64,000 nucleotides of DNA, taken from the NCBI RefSeq assembly GCF_002902685.1, contig NZ_PPRN01000033.1:24137-88136 (forward strand), given 5' to 3'. Below the pieces are notes generated by a model. The model made no database searches. It saw nothing but the letters and a program-made list of their open reading frames with translations, and was not told where the DNA came from. Every line of letters begins with the position of its first letter. The first letter of the stretch is position 1. Origin of the DNA: Staphylococcus pettenkoferi (GTDB lineage: Bacteria; Bacillota; Bacilli; Staphylococcales; Staphylococcaceae). The translations under genes and the position numbers were made by a program. Of this stretch, positions 51,809 through 61,664 are shown piece by piece.

Positions 51809-53581
51809 ATGACAAGCGCATTATGGAAACAGGCTGATCAGAATGAACAATATCGTATAATGAATAGCCTCGTTAAGGAACGTATCTTCCCTGAGTCGAC
51901 AATTGTGACAGAGAAGGACGACGAGTTAGATATTCAATTTCATGCGCACGTGCTTAAAGTTAAGTTAGAACGTGTGGCCGCATTTAAACGTTATCAGTTA
52001 AGTGGTGCGATTACTTACGCAAGAGGTCATCAAACCCAACAGATTGACTCAACTGAACAGCTCATTGACATTCTCACTCAACATTTCGATATACCTATTA
52101 ATGAAAGATTAAATCAAGAGCTCATCTCAAGTAGGGATGGGTTCGTTTCAGTATATCGCGTGATGGAAAGTAGAGCGTCGACGGTTAAAGCCAGTTTGAA
52201 ATATGCACGGTTGCCGCTAGCTATTAATTTCTTCAGTTGGTTACAACATATGGCTGATGCCTCACAACTCGATCCTTTGCTTTATAGTGAAAGTTTAGCT
52301 GTCGAAGGGCATCCCACTCATCCACTGTCAAAGACGAAATTACCGCTGACAGAAGAAGAGGTAGCAGCATATTCACCGGAGTTTGAAAAAACGATACCGT
52401 TGAAACTGATGCTCATACATAAGGACTATGCAGGTGTGACATCTCCTGTTGAAGATACACAAATGATACTTAATCAAGTTATTCCTGATTATCGTTATAA
52501 ACTACGCGCCTTTATTGAACCCTTAGGTCTTAGTCTCGATGATTATTACGTTATTTTCGTTCATCCATGGCAATATGAGCACGTGATTTTGCACGATTAC
52601 ATTGAATGGATTGACCGCCAAATATTGTTACCGACACCTTTTAACATCGATAGTAAAGCAACGCTATCTTTCCGTACAATGGAACTCGTGGGACGTCCTT
52701 ATCATATTAAGCTACCTGTTAATATACAAATGACGAGTGCAGTCAGAACGGTCGGTCCAGTGACTACGGTAGATGGCCCGCGTTTGAGTTATCAGTTGCA
52801 AGGATTATTTCAACGCTTTCCGCATATGCAAATTGCGAAAGAGCCCTATGGCATTTATGCGCACACTGAAGATGATCGCGCGCGTCAGCTTGCATGTATC
52901 GTGAGGGAGAAACCGACTTTTACACAAAATGGTATAGCGGTCGTCGCTGCAAGCCTTGTCAATCGTAATCCTGTAGATCAACAAGTCATCGTGGATAGTT
53001 ATCTTGAGTGGTCGCGGGAAGATGTTACGCCTCAAACAATTCAACGCTTCATCACGGAATATGCGCGCCAGTTAGTGAGACCACTTATTGCTTATATTCA
53101 GCATTACGGGATTGCACTTGAAGCTCATATGCAGAATACAGTGGTCAACTTGGGCCCACACTATGAGATGACGTTCTTGATCCGAGATTTGGGTGGTGCG
53201 CGTCTAGACTTAGTTGCATTACAACAAGCGCTTCACAATGTTGATATCACAAATACGAGCTTGATCGCTAAGGATATGGAGGCTGTCATTCAAAAATTTC
53301 AACACTCAGTGATTCAGAACCAGTTTGGTGAACTCATTTATCACTTCACTCAATACGAAGGTGTAGAAGAAAGAGCGTTATATCGTATTGTTGCTGAACA
53401 GGTGCGAGAGGCGATTGATGACGATGCACCTCATGCACAAATACTGAAGGATGTCTTATTTGGTCCGACGATTACGGTCAAAGCGCTCATGCGTATGCGG
53501 ATGAAGCAACAAGTCAAGCAGTATGAGACGATTACGTTGCCAAATCCGTTGCGAGAGGAGGACGACTCATGGCGCAACTAA
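51809..53581 (+). CDS. sfaB: Staphyloferrin A synthetase SfaB (IucA/IucC family)
   Basis: The second synthetase (590 residues), which in S. aureus adds the second citrate to the citryl-ornithine made by SfaD. Motifs EGHPTHPLSKTK, IFVHPWQYEHVI, SFRTMELVGRPYHIKLP, LEAHMQNTVVNL and IRDLGGARLD are intact, so activity is expected. GAGAGGGGAAG precedes ATG 51809. It overlaps sfaC by 13 bases. The gene follows a 290-nt leader from the Fur-controlled promoter; in S. aureus the exporter gene sfaA would stand in this gap. Confidence 0.9.
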   Translation: MTSALWKQADQNEQYRIMNSLVKERIFPESTIVTEKDDELDIQFHAHVLKVKLERVAAFKRYQLSGAITYARGHQTQQIDSTEQLIDILTQHFDIPINERLNQELISSRDGFVSVYRVMESRASTVKASLKYARLPLAINFFSWLQHMADASQLDPLLYSESLAVEGHPTHPLSKTKLPLTEEEVAAYSPEFEKTIPLKLMLIHKDYAGVTSPVEDTQMILNQVIPDYRYKLRAFIEPLGLSLDDYYVIFVHPWQYEHVILHDYIEWIDRQILLPTPFNIDSKATLSFRTMELVGRPYHIKLPVNIQMTSAVRTVGPVTTVDGPRLSYQLQGLFQRFPHMQIAKEPYGIYAHTEDDRARQLACIVREKPTFTQNGIAVVAASLVNRNPVDQQVIVDSYLEWSREDVTPQTIQRFITEYARQLVRPLIAYIQHYGIALEAHMQNTVVNLGPHYEMTFLIRDLGGARLDLVALQQALHNVDITNTSLIAKDMEAVIQKFQHSVIQNQFGELIYHFTQYEGVEERALYRIVAEQVREAIDDDAPHAQILKDVLFGPTITVKALMRMRMKQQVKQYETITLPNPLREEDDSWRN

Positions 53582-54636
53582 ATATTAATTTATCTAAAAT
53601 TGAATATAATGCACGCGTGCTGCAACAAATGTTGACGCGTAAACATATTCACCTCACACCTGTGTTAAAAAGTGTCGCAAGTGATCAGCGCGTGATTGAA
53701 CGGCTCAATAAAGTAGGGCTCACGCACTTTGCTGATTCGAGACTCAATCATCTGACTCCTTTCCGAGATACAGACAATACCTTTACACTATTGAGACCTT
53801 CCCGTGCAAGTGAATATAAAGCGTTGGTTGAAACTTGTAAAATGAGCATCCAAACTGAATTATCTGTGATTCGTGAGTTGAATGAGATAGCGGCGAGTTT
53901 AGGTAAGAAACATCAAATCATGCTAATGGTAGATTGGAAAGATGGTCGTGAAGGCATACTAACTTATGATTTGACGCACTATGTTAAAGAAATTCTGCCT
54001 CTGCGTCACATCAATTTGGTTGGCCTCGCGTTTAATTTCATGTGTTTCAATTCTATCGCGCCTACTGAGGATGATGTAGCGATGATGACGCAGGTAGTTG
54101 ACGCAGTGGAATCCGATACAGGGCATCATTTCAGAGTGATTTCAGGCGGGAACTCAAGTATGTTGCCATTGTTGATGTATAGTGATTTAGAGCGCATCAA
54201 TGAATTGCGTATCGGTGAAACGTTATTCAGAGGCATTGATACGACGACGAATGTAGGTATCGCATCGCTTTATCAAGACTGCATCACACTGGAAGCTGAA
54301 ATATTAGAAATTCAACCACGTATTTATTTAGAAACAGGTGACAAATATCTTCAAGCGATTGTAGATATCGGTCAGTTAGATACGATGGTTAATGAACTTA
54401 AGCCTATTGCACATCAGATTGAAATTCTTGGAGCAACAAGTGATCAATTGATGCTCGATTTAAAAGGTCAAGATTTCTATCAAGTAGGTGATACAATTCA
54501 TTTTAGTCTTGGCTATTCTGCTTTAAGTTTATGTATGTTCCAAGATCAGTTAGAGCGGAATTATGAGGAAGATAAAGGGATTGAAGCGGTCAATAGAAAT
54601 TTTAGTGTCAATGCGTGTTCAGGTGTGCGACGATGA
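53569..54636 (+). CDS. sfaC: PLP-dependent racemase SfaC (alanine racemase fold)
   Basis: A 355-residue fold-type III PLP enzyme thought to make D-ornithine for staphyloferrin A. The PLP lysine is probably Lys34 in LTPVLKSVASD, equivalent to the lysine near the N-terminus of alanine racemases. RVISGGNSSMLPLL and ELRIGETLFRGID are phosphate-binding and barrel motifs of the ornithine/lanthionine racemase-like group. GAGAGGAGGA lies inside the end of sfaB, so translation is coupled. It is the last sfa gene; no hts receptor genes follow in the window. Confidence 0.88.
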   Translation: MAQLNINLSKIEYNARVLQQMLTRKHIHLTPVLKSVASDQRVIERLNKVGLTHFADSRLNHLTPFRDTDNTFTLLRPSRASEYKALVETCKMSIQTELSVIRELNEIAASLGKKHQIMLMVDWKDGREGILTYDLTHYVKEILPLRHINLVGLAFNFMCFNSIAPTEDDVAMMTQVVDAVESDTGHHFRVISGGNSSMLPLLMYSDLERINELRIGETLFRGIDTTTNVGIASLYQDCITLEAEILEIQPRIYLETGDKYLQAIVDIGQLDTMVNELKPIAHQIEILGATSDQLMLDLKGQDFYQVGDTIHFSLGYSALSLCMFQDQLERNYEEDKGIEAVNRNFSVNACSGVRR

Positions 54637-55132
54637 GTGAAATGATGTAGTGATAGTCAGTTCAGTCTTACATTGAATATTTGAGTAACATTAATGGTGT
54701 ATACATTAGGTTGGAGTCTAATATATATACAGCAATATAAACTTGGAAGAGCGTGTTTTCATTATACGTGCAAGGTTAACTGCAGTATTGTGTAAAAATT
54801 GATCGCTTACGTTAGTAAAAGATAAGGAATGCAACAGTCGAGTCGATATGACACCTGTTGTGTTCCTTTTTAGTTTGTTTAAATTTCTAAGGTTAGAGAG
54901 TTAAATAAGTGTAAATTTGAGTGATAAGAAGATATGGTCTTTTAACATTAATTGAATAAGTAGTTGTAATACTATACAGTAGTAACATACTTGAATATAT
55001 ATAATGAAACTTAAATAAAATATGAGTGATATTAAGAACAAATTTCCTATAAGTTCTATACATATTTATACATAATGAGTTATAATTATATTCGTTGTTA
55101 ATATTGAGGTAACACCGGAAAGGTGATGGAAA
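54637..55132 (+). terminator. Spacer after sfaC with terminator at 54824-54871
   Basis: AAGGAATGCAACAG (54824-54837) pairs with CTGTTGTGTTCCTT (54855-54868), with G-U pairs, and is followed by T residues, ending the sfaBC transcript. The other 430 bases are very A/T-rich and show no supported gene; a minus-strand frame at 54893-55156 is low-complexity. AAAGGTGATGG before 55133 is the ribosome site of the next gene. Confidence 0.75.
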
Positions 55133-56506
55133 GTGAAAGACTATAGTAATAAACAAATACGAAAAGGTCGTTTCAAATTTATAACTATGTCCTTAATAGG
55201 GATTATCTTATTTCTAATCCCTATTCCTGTAAAAATGGACGGTGAATCACAAACTTCATTGCCTGTAGCATATTTAGCAAGTTTACTGAAAGACTTGATC
55301 GGGCCAGCGATGCCATTACTCATCGTTGTGATTGTAACGCTTTCAGGTATCATTTCTGTGATTTGTTCAACCTTTTTACGGAAGAAATTAAAGAAAGGGC
55401 AATTGCTCAATGACGCTTTCAATGTAAGTTGGATATGGCTTGTCTTACGCATACTTGCAGTGGTCTTCGTGTGGATGGTCTATCTCAAGGCAGGATCTAA
55501 GATGATCTATTCAGAAGATACTGGTGGTCTCGTCTTTGGAGACTTACTACCCACGCTTGTATCTGTATTCTTCTTTGCGGCGTTATTCCTTCCGTTATTG
55601 ATGGAATACGGCTTACTCGAATTGTTAGGCCCCATCTTTAGACCTGTGATGCGCCCGTTATTTACTTTGCCAGGACGATCAACGGTCGACAACTTGGCTT
55701 CGTTTATCGGTGACGGTACGGTAGGCGTATTGATCACTAGTAGACAGTACGAGAAAGGGATTTATTCACGTCGTGAAGCGACAGTAATTTCAACGACATT
55801 TAGCGTAGTATCGCTAACCTTTGCAATCGTTATTGCACAAACCGTTCATATGCAGAAACATTTCTTCTATTTCTATTTTACAGTCATCGTCTCTTGTATC
55901 GTTTGTGCATTTATCCTGCCGCGTATTTGGCCGCTTAATCGCATTCCTGATGAGTATGCTCAAGATGTTTCTGAGGAAGCACGTCAAGAGCAATTACCAG
56001 AAGGATCGAATCCTTTAAAGCATGGTTTCGACCAAGCGACACAAACTGGGATTGAAGCGCCGAACTTTATCGAATTCTTTAAATCTGGTTTTAAGACTGT
56101 GATTGATATGTGGTTTGTCATCTTACCGATAGTGATGAGTATAGGTACGCTAGCTACAGTTATCGCAACTTATACATCAGTATTCCAATTTATAGGTAAA
56201 CCCTTCGTGCCATATCTTGAACTGTTGCAAATTCCTGAAGCGACACATGCTTCTGAAACTATCTTAATTGGCTTTGCAGACATGTTTTTACCGTCAATCT
56301 TAATTGATGGTGCGCATAGTGAGATCACGCTATTCACGATTGGTGCTTTAAGTATTACACAGTTGATTTACCTGTCAGAAGTAGGCGGAGTAATTCTAGG
56401 TTCTAAGATTCCAGTGAGTATCTTTAGACTTTTTGTGATTTTCTTGATCAGAACGATTATCGCATTGCCAATTATTTCTCTAATGGCGCATTTATATTTT
56501 AGTTAA
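55133..56506 (+). CDS. YjiH family membrane protein (nucleoside recognition/Gate domain)
   Basis: A 457-residue membrane protein with about 10-11 helices. FLPLLMEYGLLELLGPIFRPVMRPLFTLPGRS and the later helical pair match the Gate (nucleoside recognition) domain shared with spore maturation proteins SpmA/B and nucleoside transporters; the whole resembles the YjiH group. Its substrate is unknown. GTG 55133 follows AAAGGTGATGG. It stands alone, followed by a strong terminator. Confidence 0.78.
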   Translation: MKDYSNKQIRKGRFKFITMSLIGIILFLIPIPVKMDGESQTSLPVAYLASLLKDLIGPAMPLLIVVIVTLSGIISVICSTFLRKKLKKGQLLNDAFNVSWIWLVLRILAVVFVWMVYLKAGSKMIYSEDTGGLVFGDLLPTLVSVFFFAALFLPLLMEYGLLELLGPIFRPVMRPLFTLPGRSTVDNLASFIGDGTVGVLITSRQYEKGIYSRREATVISTTFSVVSLTFAIVIAQTVHMQKHFFYFYFTVIVSCIVCAFILPRIWPLNRIPDEYAQDVSEEARQEQLPEGSNPLKHGFDQATQTGIEAPNFIEFFKSGFKTVIDMWFVILPIVMSIGTLATVIATYTSVFQFIGKPFVPYLELLQIPEATHASETILIGFADMFLPSILIDGAHSEITLFTIGALSITQLIYLSEVGGVILGSKIPVSIFRLFVIFLIRTIIALPIISLMAHLYFS

Positions 56507-56517
56507 GTTAAAAGTAT

Positions 56518-56557
56518 GGGACAGAAATCGATCGAGGTTTCTGTCCTTTTTCTTTTT
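56518..56557 (+). terminator. Terminator after the YjiH-like gene
   Basis: GGACAGAAATC pairs with GGTTTCTGTCC around GATCGA, followed by a T-rich tract. The GGGACAGAAAT core resembles other intergenic hairpins in this window (for example after moaA). Confidence 0.87.
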
Positions 56558-56654
56558 GTAAAAGGAGGACAAGGATTACTGAAAAAAGTGATTTCATAAC
56601 TAGAATAGGAAATAGTAGGATATAGCGTTTTTATCAATTTTTGTAAGTCAAGCT

Positions 56655-56694
56655 TAAAAAATCCCTCACAGAGATCAATATCACTCTGTAAGGG
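56655..56694 (-). terminator. Terminator of the heme oxygenase-like gene
   Basis: CCCTCACAGAG (56663-56673) pairs with CTCTGTAAGGG (56684-56694); the minus strand runs on into a U-tract. Confidence 0.85.
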
Positions 56695-56710
56695 CTTCGC
56701 GTAGAAATAG

Positions 56711-57019
56711 TTAATCTAATTGTGTTAACACATGTGCTTTCACAACTTCATTACTAAGAACAGGTGATTCTCCGGATTTCTTAGGGCCACTATGTGCATT
56801 CTTGAAAGCGTCACTATTACGCCAAGCTTTGAAATCTTCTTCCGTGTCCCACCAAGTATTCACGTAAAGTTGGTCATATGATTCTTCGTTATCAATTTGC
56901 CATACTTCTGTACGTACAAATCCCTTCATTTCTTTAATTCCACTATTTTTAGTGAACATTGGCGCCATTTTTTCAGCATAACCTGCTTTAAGATTAATTC
57001 TATTCGTTACAACATACAT
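56711..57019 (-). CDS. IsdG/HmoA-type heme-degrading monooxygenase
   Basis: A 102-residue dimeric ferredoxin-like (ABM) protein. The heme oxygenase triad of IsdG enzymes is present at the right spacing: Asn6, Trp65 and His75 (from NRI and KAWRNSDAFKNAH). SPVLSNEV near the end is also IsdG-like. This class breaks down heme in the cytoplasm to release iron. It differs from S. aureus IsdG/IsdI in its middle part and may be closer to Bacillus HmoA or Listeria Isd-type proteins. No isd surface genes are near, and I saw no Fur box just upstream. AGGAGGAAG precedes the start at 57019. Confidence 0.78.
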   Translation of the reverse strand: MYVVTNRINLKAGYAEKMAPMFTKNSGIKEMKGFVRTEVWQIDNEESYDQLYVNTWWDTEEDFKAWRNSDAFKNAHSGPKKSGESPVLSNEVVKAHVLTQLD

Positions 57020-57053
57020 ACTTATGTCTTCCTCCTATCGTTTGTTGAATAAA

Positions 57054-57084
57054 GTAAAAAGAAAGGCACCCATAATGGATGCCT
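57054..57084 (-). terminator. Terminator of the SunI-like gene
   Basis: AGGCACCCA pairs with TGGATGCCT around TAA; the minus strand continues into a U-rich tract (complement of GTAAAAAGAAA). Confidence 0.83.
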
Positions 57085-57118
57085 GGAGTATTATTTATGC
57101 GTCAAATTGATTTTCTAT

Positions 57119-57379
57119 TTATTTCGTTAATTCGTTATAAACCTTTTGGTCATTATGCGTATAAATAATGTATTCATGGTCGTTAGTATCGATAATAACG
57201 CGATTTGTCTTACCGAAAGTAGAACCGATACGAGATACTTTATCAGCATCTAATTTAGGTACTGCGTGGATGTCTTGGTCTTGTGAAATATTTTGGATTT
57301 CACTAGTAGGAATCTTGATATCTGCAACGCGCCATTGAATATTAACCTCATTATTATCTTTCTTAACAGTCATTGCCAT
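57119..57379 (-). CDS. SunI/YnzG-like PH-fold protein
   Basis: An 86-residue soluble protein made of alternating beta strands ([34 protein letters not shown]) and a final helix, the pattern of the bacterial PH-like domain seen in SunI (sublancin immunity) and YnzG. SunI itself has a membrane anchor, which this protein lacks, so a bacteriocin-immunity role should not be assumed. AGGATGTG precedes the start. It stands alone. Confidence 0.65.
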   Translation of the reverse strand: MAMTVKKDNNEVNIQWRVADIKIPTSEIQNISQDQDIHAVPKLDADKVSRIGSTFGKTNRVIIDTNDHEYIIYTHNDQKVYNELTK

Positions 57380-57665
57380 AACTTGAACACATCCTTTTGA
57401 TTAGTTTGTAATTTCATCATAAAAGAATATGCAATCGGTTTCAAGCAATAGGCTGTAGTTATCATAAATGTGTCACAGACGCGTCATAGCGCCTTTATTC
57501 GCACATAGATATTTCAAATTTAAAGCACAAAGTTATCAAGACATAGAAGCGAAACGTATACGTAATATAGGGGGTGTAAATTTTACCATACTAAAAAGCG
57601 AAAGTATGTTCGCATTATAGAGATAGATGTGGTAGAATAGAATATATCTTAAAGGAGTATCAGTT

Positions 57666-58172
57666 ATGACAGGTAAGACACATCTATCATGTGGCATCCT
57701 AGTGGGTGCAAGTATTGTATCCTATTGTGATACAGACCTCTTCACCTCAATTACAGTTGTGACTTTAGCCGCGTTAAGTAGCATCTTTCCTGATATCTGT
57801 CATACGCGTAGTAAAGTTGGAAGAAAGTTTAAACTCCTTAGTTGGATCATTCGTCTACTATTTGGCCACCGAACCTTTACACACTCTCTTAGCTTTATCG
57901 CTCTTATAGGCTTACTACTTTATCTTTTCCACGCACCTATTTATTATGGATCTGCAATCATTGCAGGTATGATCTCACACATTATATTAGATATGCTTAC
58001 ACCACGAGGAGTGAAATTGTTGTATCCTTTGCCGATAAATGTTAAGTTTCCAGTGACTTTCAAGACAGGCGGCGCTGTGGATGCAGCGTTAGCTACAGCC
58101 TTGACTATTGGAGCGGTCTATCTCTTGTTTAGTTCGTTCTGGCAAGAGGTATTCTATAATATGTTAAAATGA
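57666..58172 (+). CDS. YdjM-like membrane-bound metal-dependent hydrolase
   Basis: A 168-residue membrane protein with four to five helices. MTGKTHLSCGILVG, IFPDICHTRSKVGRK, FGHRTFTHSL and ISHIILDMLTPRGVKLLYP match the YdjM (LexA-binding, inner-membrane-associated hydrolase) family, whose histidines and aspartates form a putative metal site. The physiological substrate is unknown; in E. coli ydjM belongs to the SOS response. AAAGGAGT precedes ATG 57666. A T-G/C-rich spacer of under 300 bp upstream shows no LexA box that I could identify. Confidence 0.83.
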   Translation: MTGKTHLSCGILVGASIVSYCDTDLFTSITVVTLAALSSIFPDICHTRSKVGRKFKLLSWIIRLLFGHRTFTHSLSFIALIGLLLYLFHAPIYYGSAIIAGMISHIILDMLTPRGVKLLYPLPINVKFPVTFKTGGAVDAALATALTIGAVYLLFSSFWQEVFYNMLK

Positions 58173-58252
58173 ATAAAAGATTGAAGATATAAGAACTTTT
58201 AATAAAATAGCAGCATAATTAACGAATGATAGGTAAGGGAGAGAAAGTACAA

Positions 58253-59437
58253 GTGGACAAGAAAAGCTTAGAGAAACATGGACAAGAACACTTAATTGAA
58301 TATGAAAAATTAATGAGTTCTAATGAAAAAGAAGCTTTAGAAGACAAAGTAGACGAACTTGATCTAGATGAGATTAACGATATGTATGAGGAGTTATATC
58401 TCAACAAAGAAATGATTAACGATGTTTCCAACGTTTCTGAAGTTCAATACGATATTAAATCTCAATTAACTGAAGATGAAACGAAGCAGTATGAGGATAT
58501 TGGTTTAGAAGCAATCAAAAACGGCAAGTTTGCAGTTGTCTTACTCGCAGGGGGACAAGGCACACGACTTGGCTACAAAGGACCTAAAGGGACATTTGAA
58601 ATTGAAGGTGTCAGTTTATTTGAACTTCAAGCACGTCAGCTCATCCAGCTTGCTGAACGTACTGGAACTAAAGTTCATTGGTATATCATGACAAGTGACA
58701 TCAATGATAATCAAACACGTTTATATCTAGAAGATAAAAATTATTTTGGCTACGACAAAGACTATATACATATATTCAAACAGGACAACATCGTTGCTTT
58801 ATCTAAAGAAGGTAAACTTGTTCTAGATGTAGAAAACAATATTCTAGAGACACCAAATGGGAACGGTGGCGTCTTCAAGTCGCTAGCTAAAGCGGGATAT
58901 TTAGAGGAAATGCAAGAGTTAGGTATTGAGTATATCTATCTCAATAACGTCGACAATGTATTGGTAAAAGTATTAGATCCATTGTTTGCTGGATTTACTT
59001 ACCAACATAGTAAAGACGTGACAACGAAATCGATTCAGCCAAAATCAGGTGAGAGCGTAGGTAGATTAGTCAATAAAGATCACAAAGATACAGTGCTAGA
59101 ATATTCAGAGCTAGATCCAGAGATTGCTAATCAATTCGACAATGCAAATATTGGTATTCATGCATTCAAACTTGCTTTTATTGATAATGTTGTAGATCGT
59201 CCATTACCATATCATCTTGCTGTTAAAGAATTAGAACAGCTCGATGAAGATTTTGGTGTGATTAAACAACCAACTTTGAAATTTGAACTATTTTACTTTG
59301 ATATATTTAAATATGCTACAAGCTTTATCACATTGCAGGTTCCACGTGATGAAGAATTCTCACCTCTCAAGAATAAAGAGGGGAAAGATAGTGTAGAAAC
59401 TGCGACACAAGATTTAAAACGGCTAGGCTTAGTGTAA
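58253..59437 (+). CDS. UDP-sugar pyrophosphorylase (UDPGP type 1 family)
   Basis: A nucleotidyltransferase of about 394 residues that makes UDP-N-acetylhexosamine or UDP-glucose from UTP and a sugar phosphate. [17 protein letters not shown] is the UTP-binding loop, and [22 protein letters not shown] and [13 protein letters not shown] are hallmarks of the eukaryotic-like UGP/UAP family; S. aureus has a close homologue. I use GTG 58253 ([14 protein letters not shown]) with AAGGGAGAG upstream; an ATG at 58226 precedes that site and has none of its own. Its specificity, distinct from GtaB and GlmU, is not set by sequence. Confidence 0.88.
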   Translation: MDKKSLEKHGQEHLIEYEKLMSSNEKEALEDKVDELDLDEINDMYEELYLNKEMINDVSNVSEVQYDIKSQLTEDETKQYEDIGLEAIKNGKFAVVLLAGGQGTRLGYKGPKGTFEIEGVSLFELQARQLIQLAERTGTKVHWYIMTSDINDNQTRLYLEDKNYFGYDKDYIHIFKQDNIVALSKEGKLVLDVENNILETPNGNGGVFKSLAKAGYLEEMQELGIEYIYLNNVDNVLVKVLDPLFAGFTYQHSKDVTTKSIQPKSGESVGRLVNKDHKDTVLEYSELDPEIANQFDNANIGIHAFKLAFIDNVVDRPLPYHLAVKELEQLDEDFGVIKQPTLKFELFYFDIFKYATSFITLQVPRDEEFSPLKNKEGKDSVETATQDLKRLGLV

Positions 59438-59455
59438 GAATAAGGTGGAGATGCA

Positions 59456-60139
59456 ATGCAAGATATGACTAAAGGCAAGTCTAAAAAGGTAAGAAGTGCA
59501 TTTAAAGAAATTATCCCTTTATCATTTGGGGAGGAAATAGGTAATAGTGTATCTCATGGTGCAGCAGCTTTAATTACATTGTGTGCTCTACCCTATGCAG
59601 CAGTTAGTAGCTATATAGGTGGTTCAATTCTTGAATCATTTAGCGTTTCGATTTATGTAATTAGCATCTTTCTGATGTTCTTGTCATCAACCATTTATCA
59701 TACGATGGCTAACGATTCTTCGCATAAGTATATTCTGCGTATCATCGATCATAGTATGATTTATGTCGCTATAGCAGGTACTTATACACCCGTTTGTATG
59801 ATTGTGGTTGGCGGCTGGATAGGTTGGTCAGTTATGCTATTGCTCTGGGGACTCACGATATGGGGAATTCTATACAAATCGATAGCTAAACATGTTAATC
59901 ATAAGCTAAGCTTAATCATCTACTTGGTGATGGGCTGGATAGGTTTACTATTTATTCCAGTTATCGTCACACGTACGTCGATTCCATTTATGCTCTTTAT
60001 CCTATTTGGAGGTATTGCATACACGGTAGGCGCATGGTTTTATGCTCAGAAAGATCGACCATATTTCCATATGATTTGGCATTTATTTATCGTCTTGGCT
60101 TCAGCATTTCATTTTATAGCAATCGTGTATTTTATTTGA
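59456..60139 (+). CDS. trhA: PAQR family protein TrhA (hemolysin III-like)
   Basis: A 227-residue membrane protein with seven helices. EEIGNSVSHGAAALI, SSTIYHTMANDSSHKYILRIIDHSMIYVAIAGTYTPVC and the late WHLFIVLASAFHF carry the conserved Ser/His/Asp metal ligands of PAQR proteins. In E. coli TrhA (YqfA) affects membrane fluidity; the hemolysin name is historic. AAGGTGGAG precedes ATG 59456, 18 bp after the UDP-sugar enzyme, so the two are likely one operon. ATG 59465 is a possible alternative start. Confidence 0.9.
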   Translation: MQDMTKGKSKKVRSAFKEIIPLSFGEEIGNSVSHGAAALITLCALPYAAVSSYIGGSILESFSVSIYVISIFLMFLSSTIYHTMANDSSHKYILRIIDHSMIYVAIAGTYTPVCMIVVGGWIGWSVMLLLWGLTIWGILYKSIAKHVNHKLSLIIYLVMGWIGLLFIPVIVTRTSIPFMLFILFGGIAYTVGAWFYAQKDRPYFHMIWHLFIVLASAFHFIAIVYFI

Positions 60140-60246
60140 TAAAATATATCAGGTTTAAGATAGGCGCTACTCCATTAATTCTGAAATGATGATGAGTAGC
60201 GTCATATGAAAGTCTATACACGTGAAATTATATATGGAGGTGCTTT

Positions 60247-61584
60247 ATGAAGCTGAAATCAATTGGTGTAGTAGCTGCATTAATTCTTATCATGTTTATG
60301 TCAGCTATTGAGACATCTATTGTGTCTTTAGGTCTACCAACAATTAGAGAAGACTTAGATGTGTCTAGCTCGATTTCATTAGTGTTTGCAGTTTATTTCA
60401 TAGCCATTGTTATCGCTAACCCCATCGTAGGGGAACTGCTAGATCGCATGCGTATTCTTTATATCACGATTATAGGTGTAGCATTATTCCTCGTTGGTAG
60501 TCTCATGTCAGGAATGAGCCCTACTTTTACATTCCTCATTATCTCACGTTTAGTTCAAGGTTTAGGCGCTGGTGTTATGATGGCCTTAGGTCAAGTTGTT
60601 CCAAAGCTCGCCTTTGAGATACCATTACGTTACAAGATTATGGGAATAGTAGGTAGTGTATGGGGCATCTCTAGTATTATTGGTCCATTACTAGGTGGCG
60701 CGATTCTAGAATTTGCTACTTGGCATTGGTTATTCTTTGTCAATATACCTATAGCTATATTAGCGATTATACTTGTTGCTATTACGTTCCATTTCGAGAA
60801 TGAATCTACAACGACGAAGAACAAGCTAGATATTAAAGGGCTCACTTTATTCTATTGCTTTATCTTTTTACTCTTACTCGCAATCATGGGTCATTTGCCA
60901 ATTTACGGTGTGATCATTGCAATTATCTTGGCAGTGGTCGCTATCGTTTGGTTAGTCCGTATTGAAAGTCAAGTGTCGCGTCCGTTCTTACCCGTGAAAG
61001 AATTTAATAAGATGATAGGGCTCGTCTTCTTCACAGACTTTCTCTATGCCTTTATGCTCATGGGCTATAATATTTATATGCCGGTATACTTGCAAGACCA
61101 TCTCGGACTCTCTCCATTACAAAGTGGTTTCGTAGTCTTTCCTATTTCGGTAGCTTGGCTAGTATTGAACTTTACTTTGCATAAAATCGAGGAAAAACTT
61201 ACACGTAAGGGACTTTATCTTGCAGCATTTACAGCTTTATTTGTATGTAGTGTGCTCTTATTCTTTGGTACACATGCACCGCTATTTATGGCTGCAACGT
61301 TCATTCTTGCTGGTGTGAGCTTCGGTACTGTTTATACAAAAGATAGTGTTATTACACAAGAAGAGACAGACCCAAGCAATATGAAGCGGATGATGTCTCT
61401 TTACACATTGACTAAGAACTTAGGTAATTCTATCGGTTCAAGTGTTATGGGCGCATTATATGCGATGAGCTTGCCATTTATGTCATTGAGTATTTACAAT
61501 ATTTTAGCTGCGACATTAATTCTGCTCATCATTCTATTTATTGTATGGGCAACTTACTATAGACACGAGCATAGCTTTAATTAA
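60247..61584 (+). CDS. MFS multidrug-type transporter (DHA2-like)
   Basis: A 445-residue transporter with about 12-14 helices. ETSIVSLGLPTIREDL (helix 1, motif D) and SRLVQGLGAGVMMALGQV plus WGISSIIGPLLGGAI (drug:proton antiporter motif C) match the EmrB/QacA-like DHA2 branch. The substrate is unknown. TGGAGGTGC precedes ATG 60247. No regulator is adjacent. Confidence 0.88.
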   Translation: MKLKSIGVVAALILIMFMSAIETSIVSLGLPTIREDLDVSSSISLVFAVYFIAIVIANPIVGELLDRMRILYITIIGVALFLVGSLMSGMSPTFTFLIISRLVQGLGAGVMMALGQVVPKLAFEIPLRYKIMGIVGSVWGISSIIGPLLGGAILEFATWHWLFFVNIPIAILAIILVAITFHFENESTTTKNKLDIKGLTLFYCFIFLLLLAIMGHLPIYGVIIAIILAVVAIVWLVRIESQVSRPFLPVKEFNKMIGLVFFTDFLYAFMLMGYNIYMPVYLQDHLGLSPLQSGFVVFPISVAWLVLNFTLHKIEEKLTRKGLYLAAFTALFVCSVLLFFGTHAPLFMAATFILAGVSFGTVYTKDSVITQEETDPSNMKRMMSLYTLTKNLGNSIGSSVMGALYAMSLPFMSLSIYNILAATLILLIILFIVWATYYRHEHSFN

Positions 61585-61664
61585 CCCATAAAGATTATTG
61601 CTTTCGAACAACGGTTTTAGTAAATCAATTTTATATAAGAACTCAAATAGAGAGGTGATTAGTG

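Noticed and set aside
54893..55156. 87-codon minus-strand frame after sfaC
   Set aside because: The sequence is low-complexity and A/T-rich (Tyr, Ile and Asn rich), has no ribosome site and overlaps the start of the YjiH-like gene.
57119..57379. Bacteriocin immunity gene (SunI-like)
   Set aside because: The fold resembles SunI/YnzG, but there is no bacteriocin gene nearby and no membrane anchor, so an immunity function is not claimed.
59456..60139. Hemolysin
   Set aside because: The hemolysin III label is historic; the PAQR metal-site motifs point to a membrane homeostasis protein.
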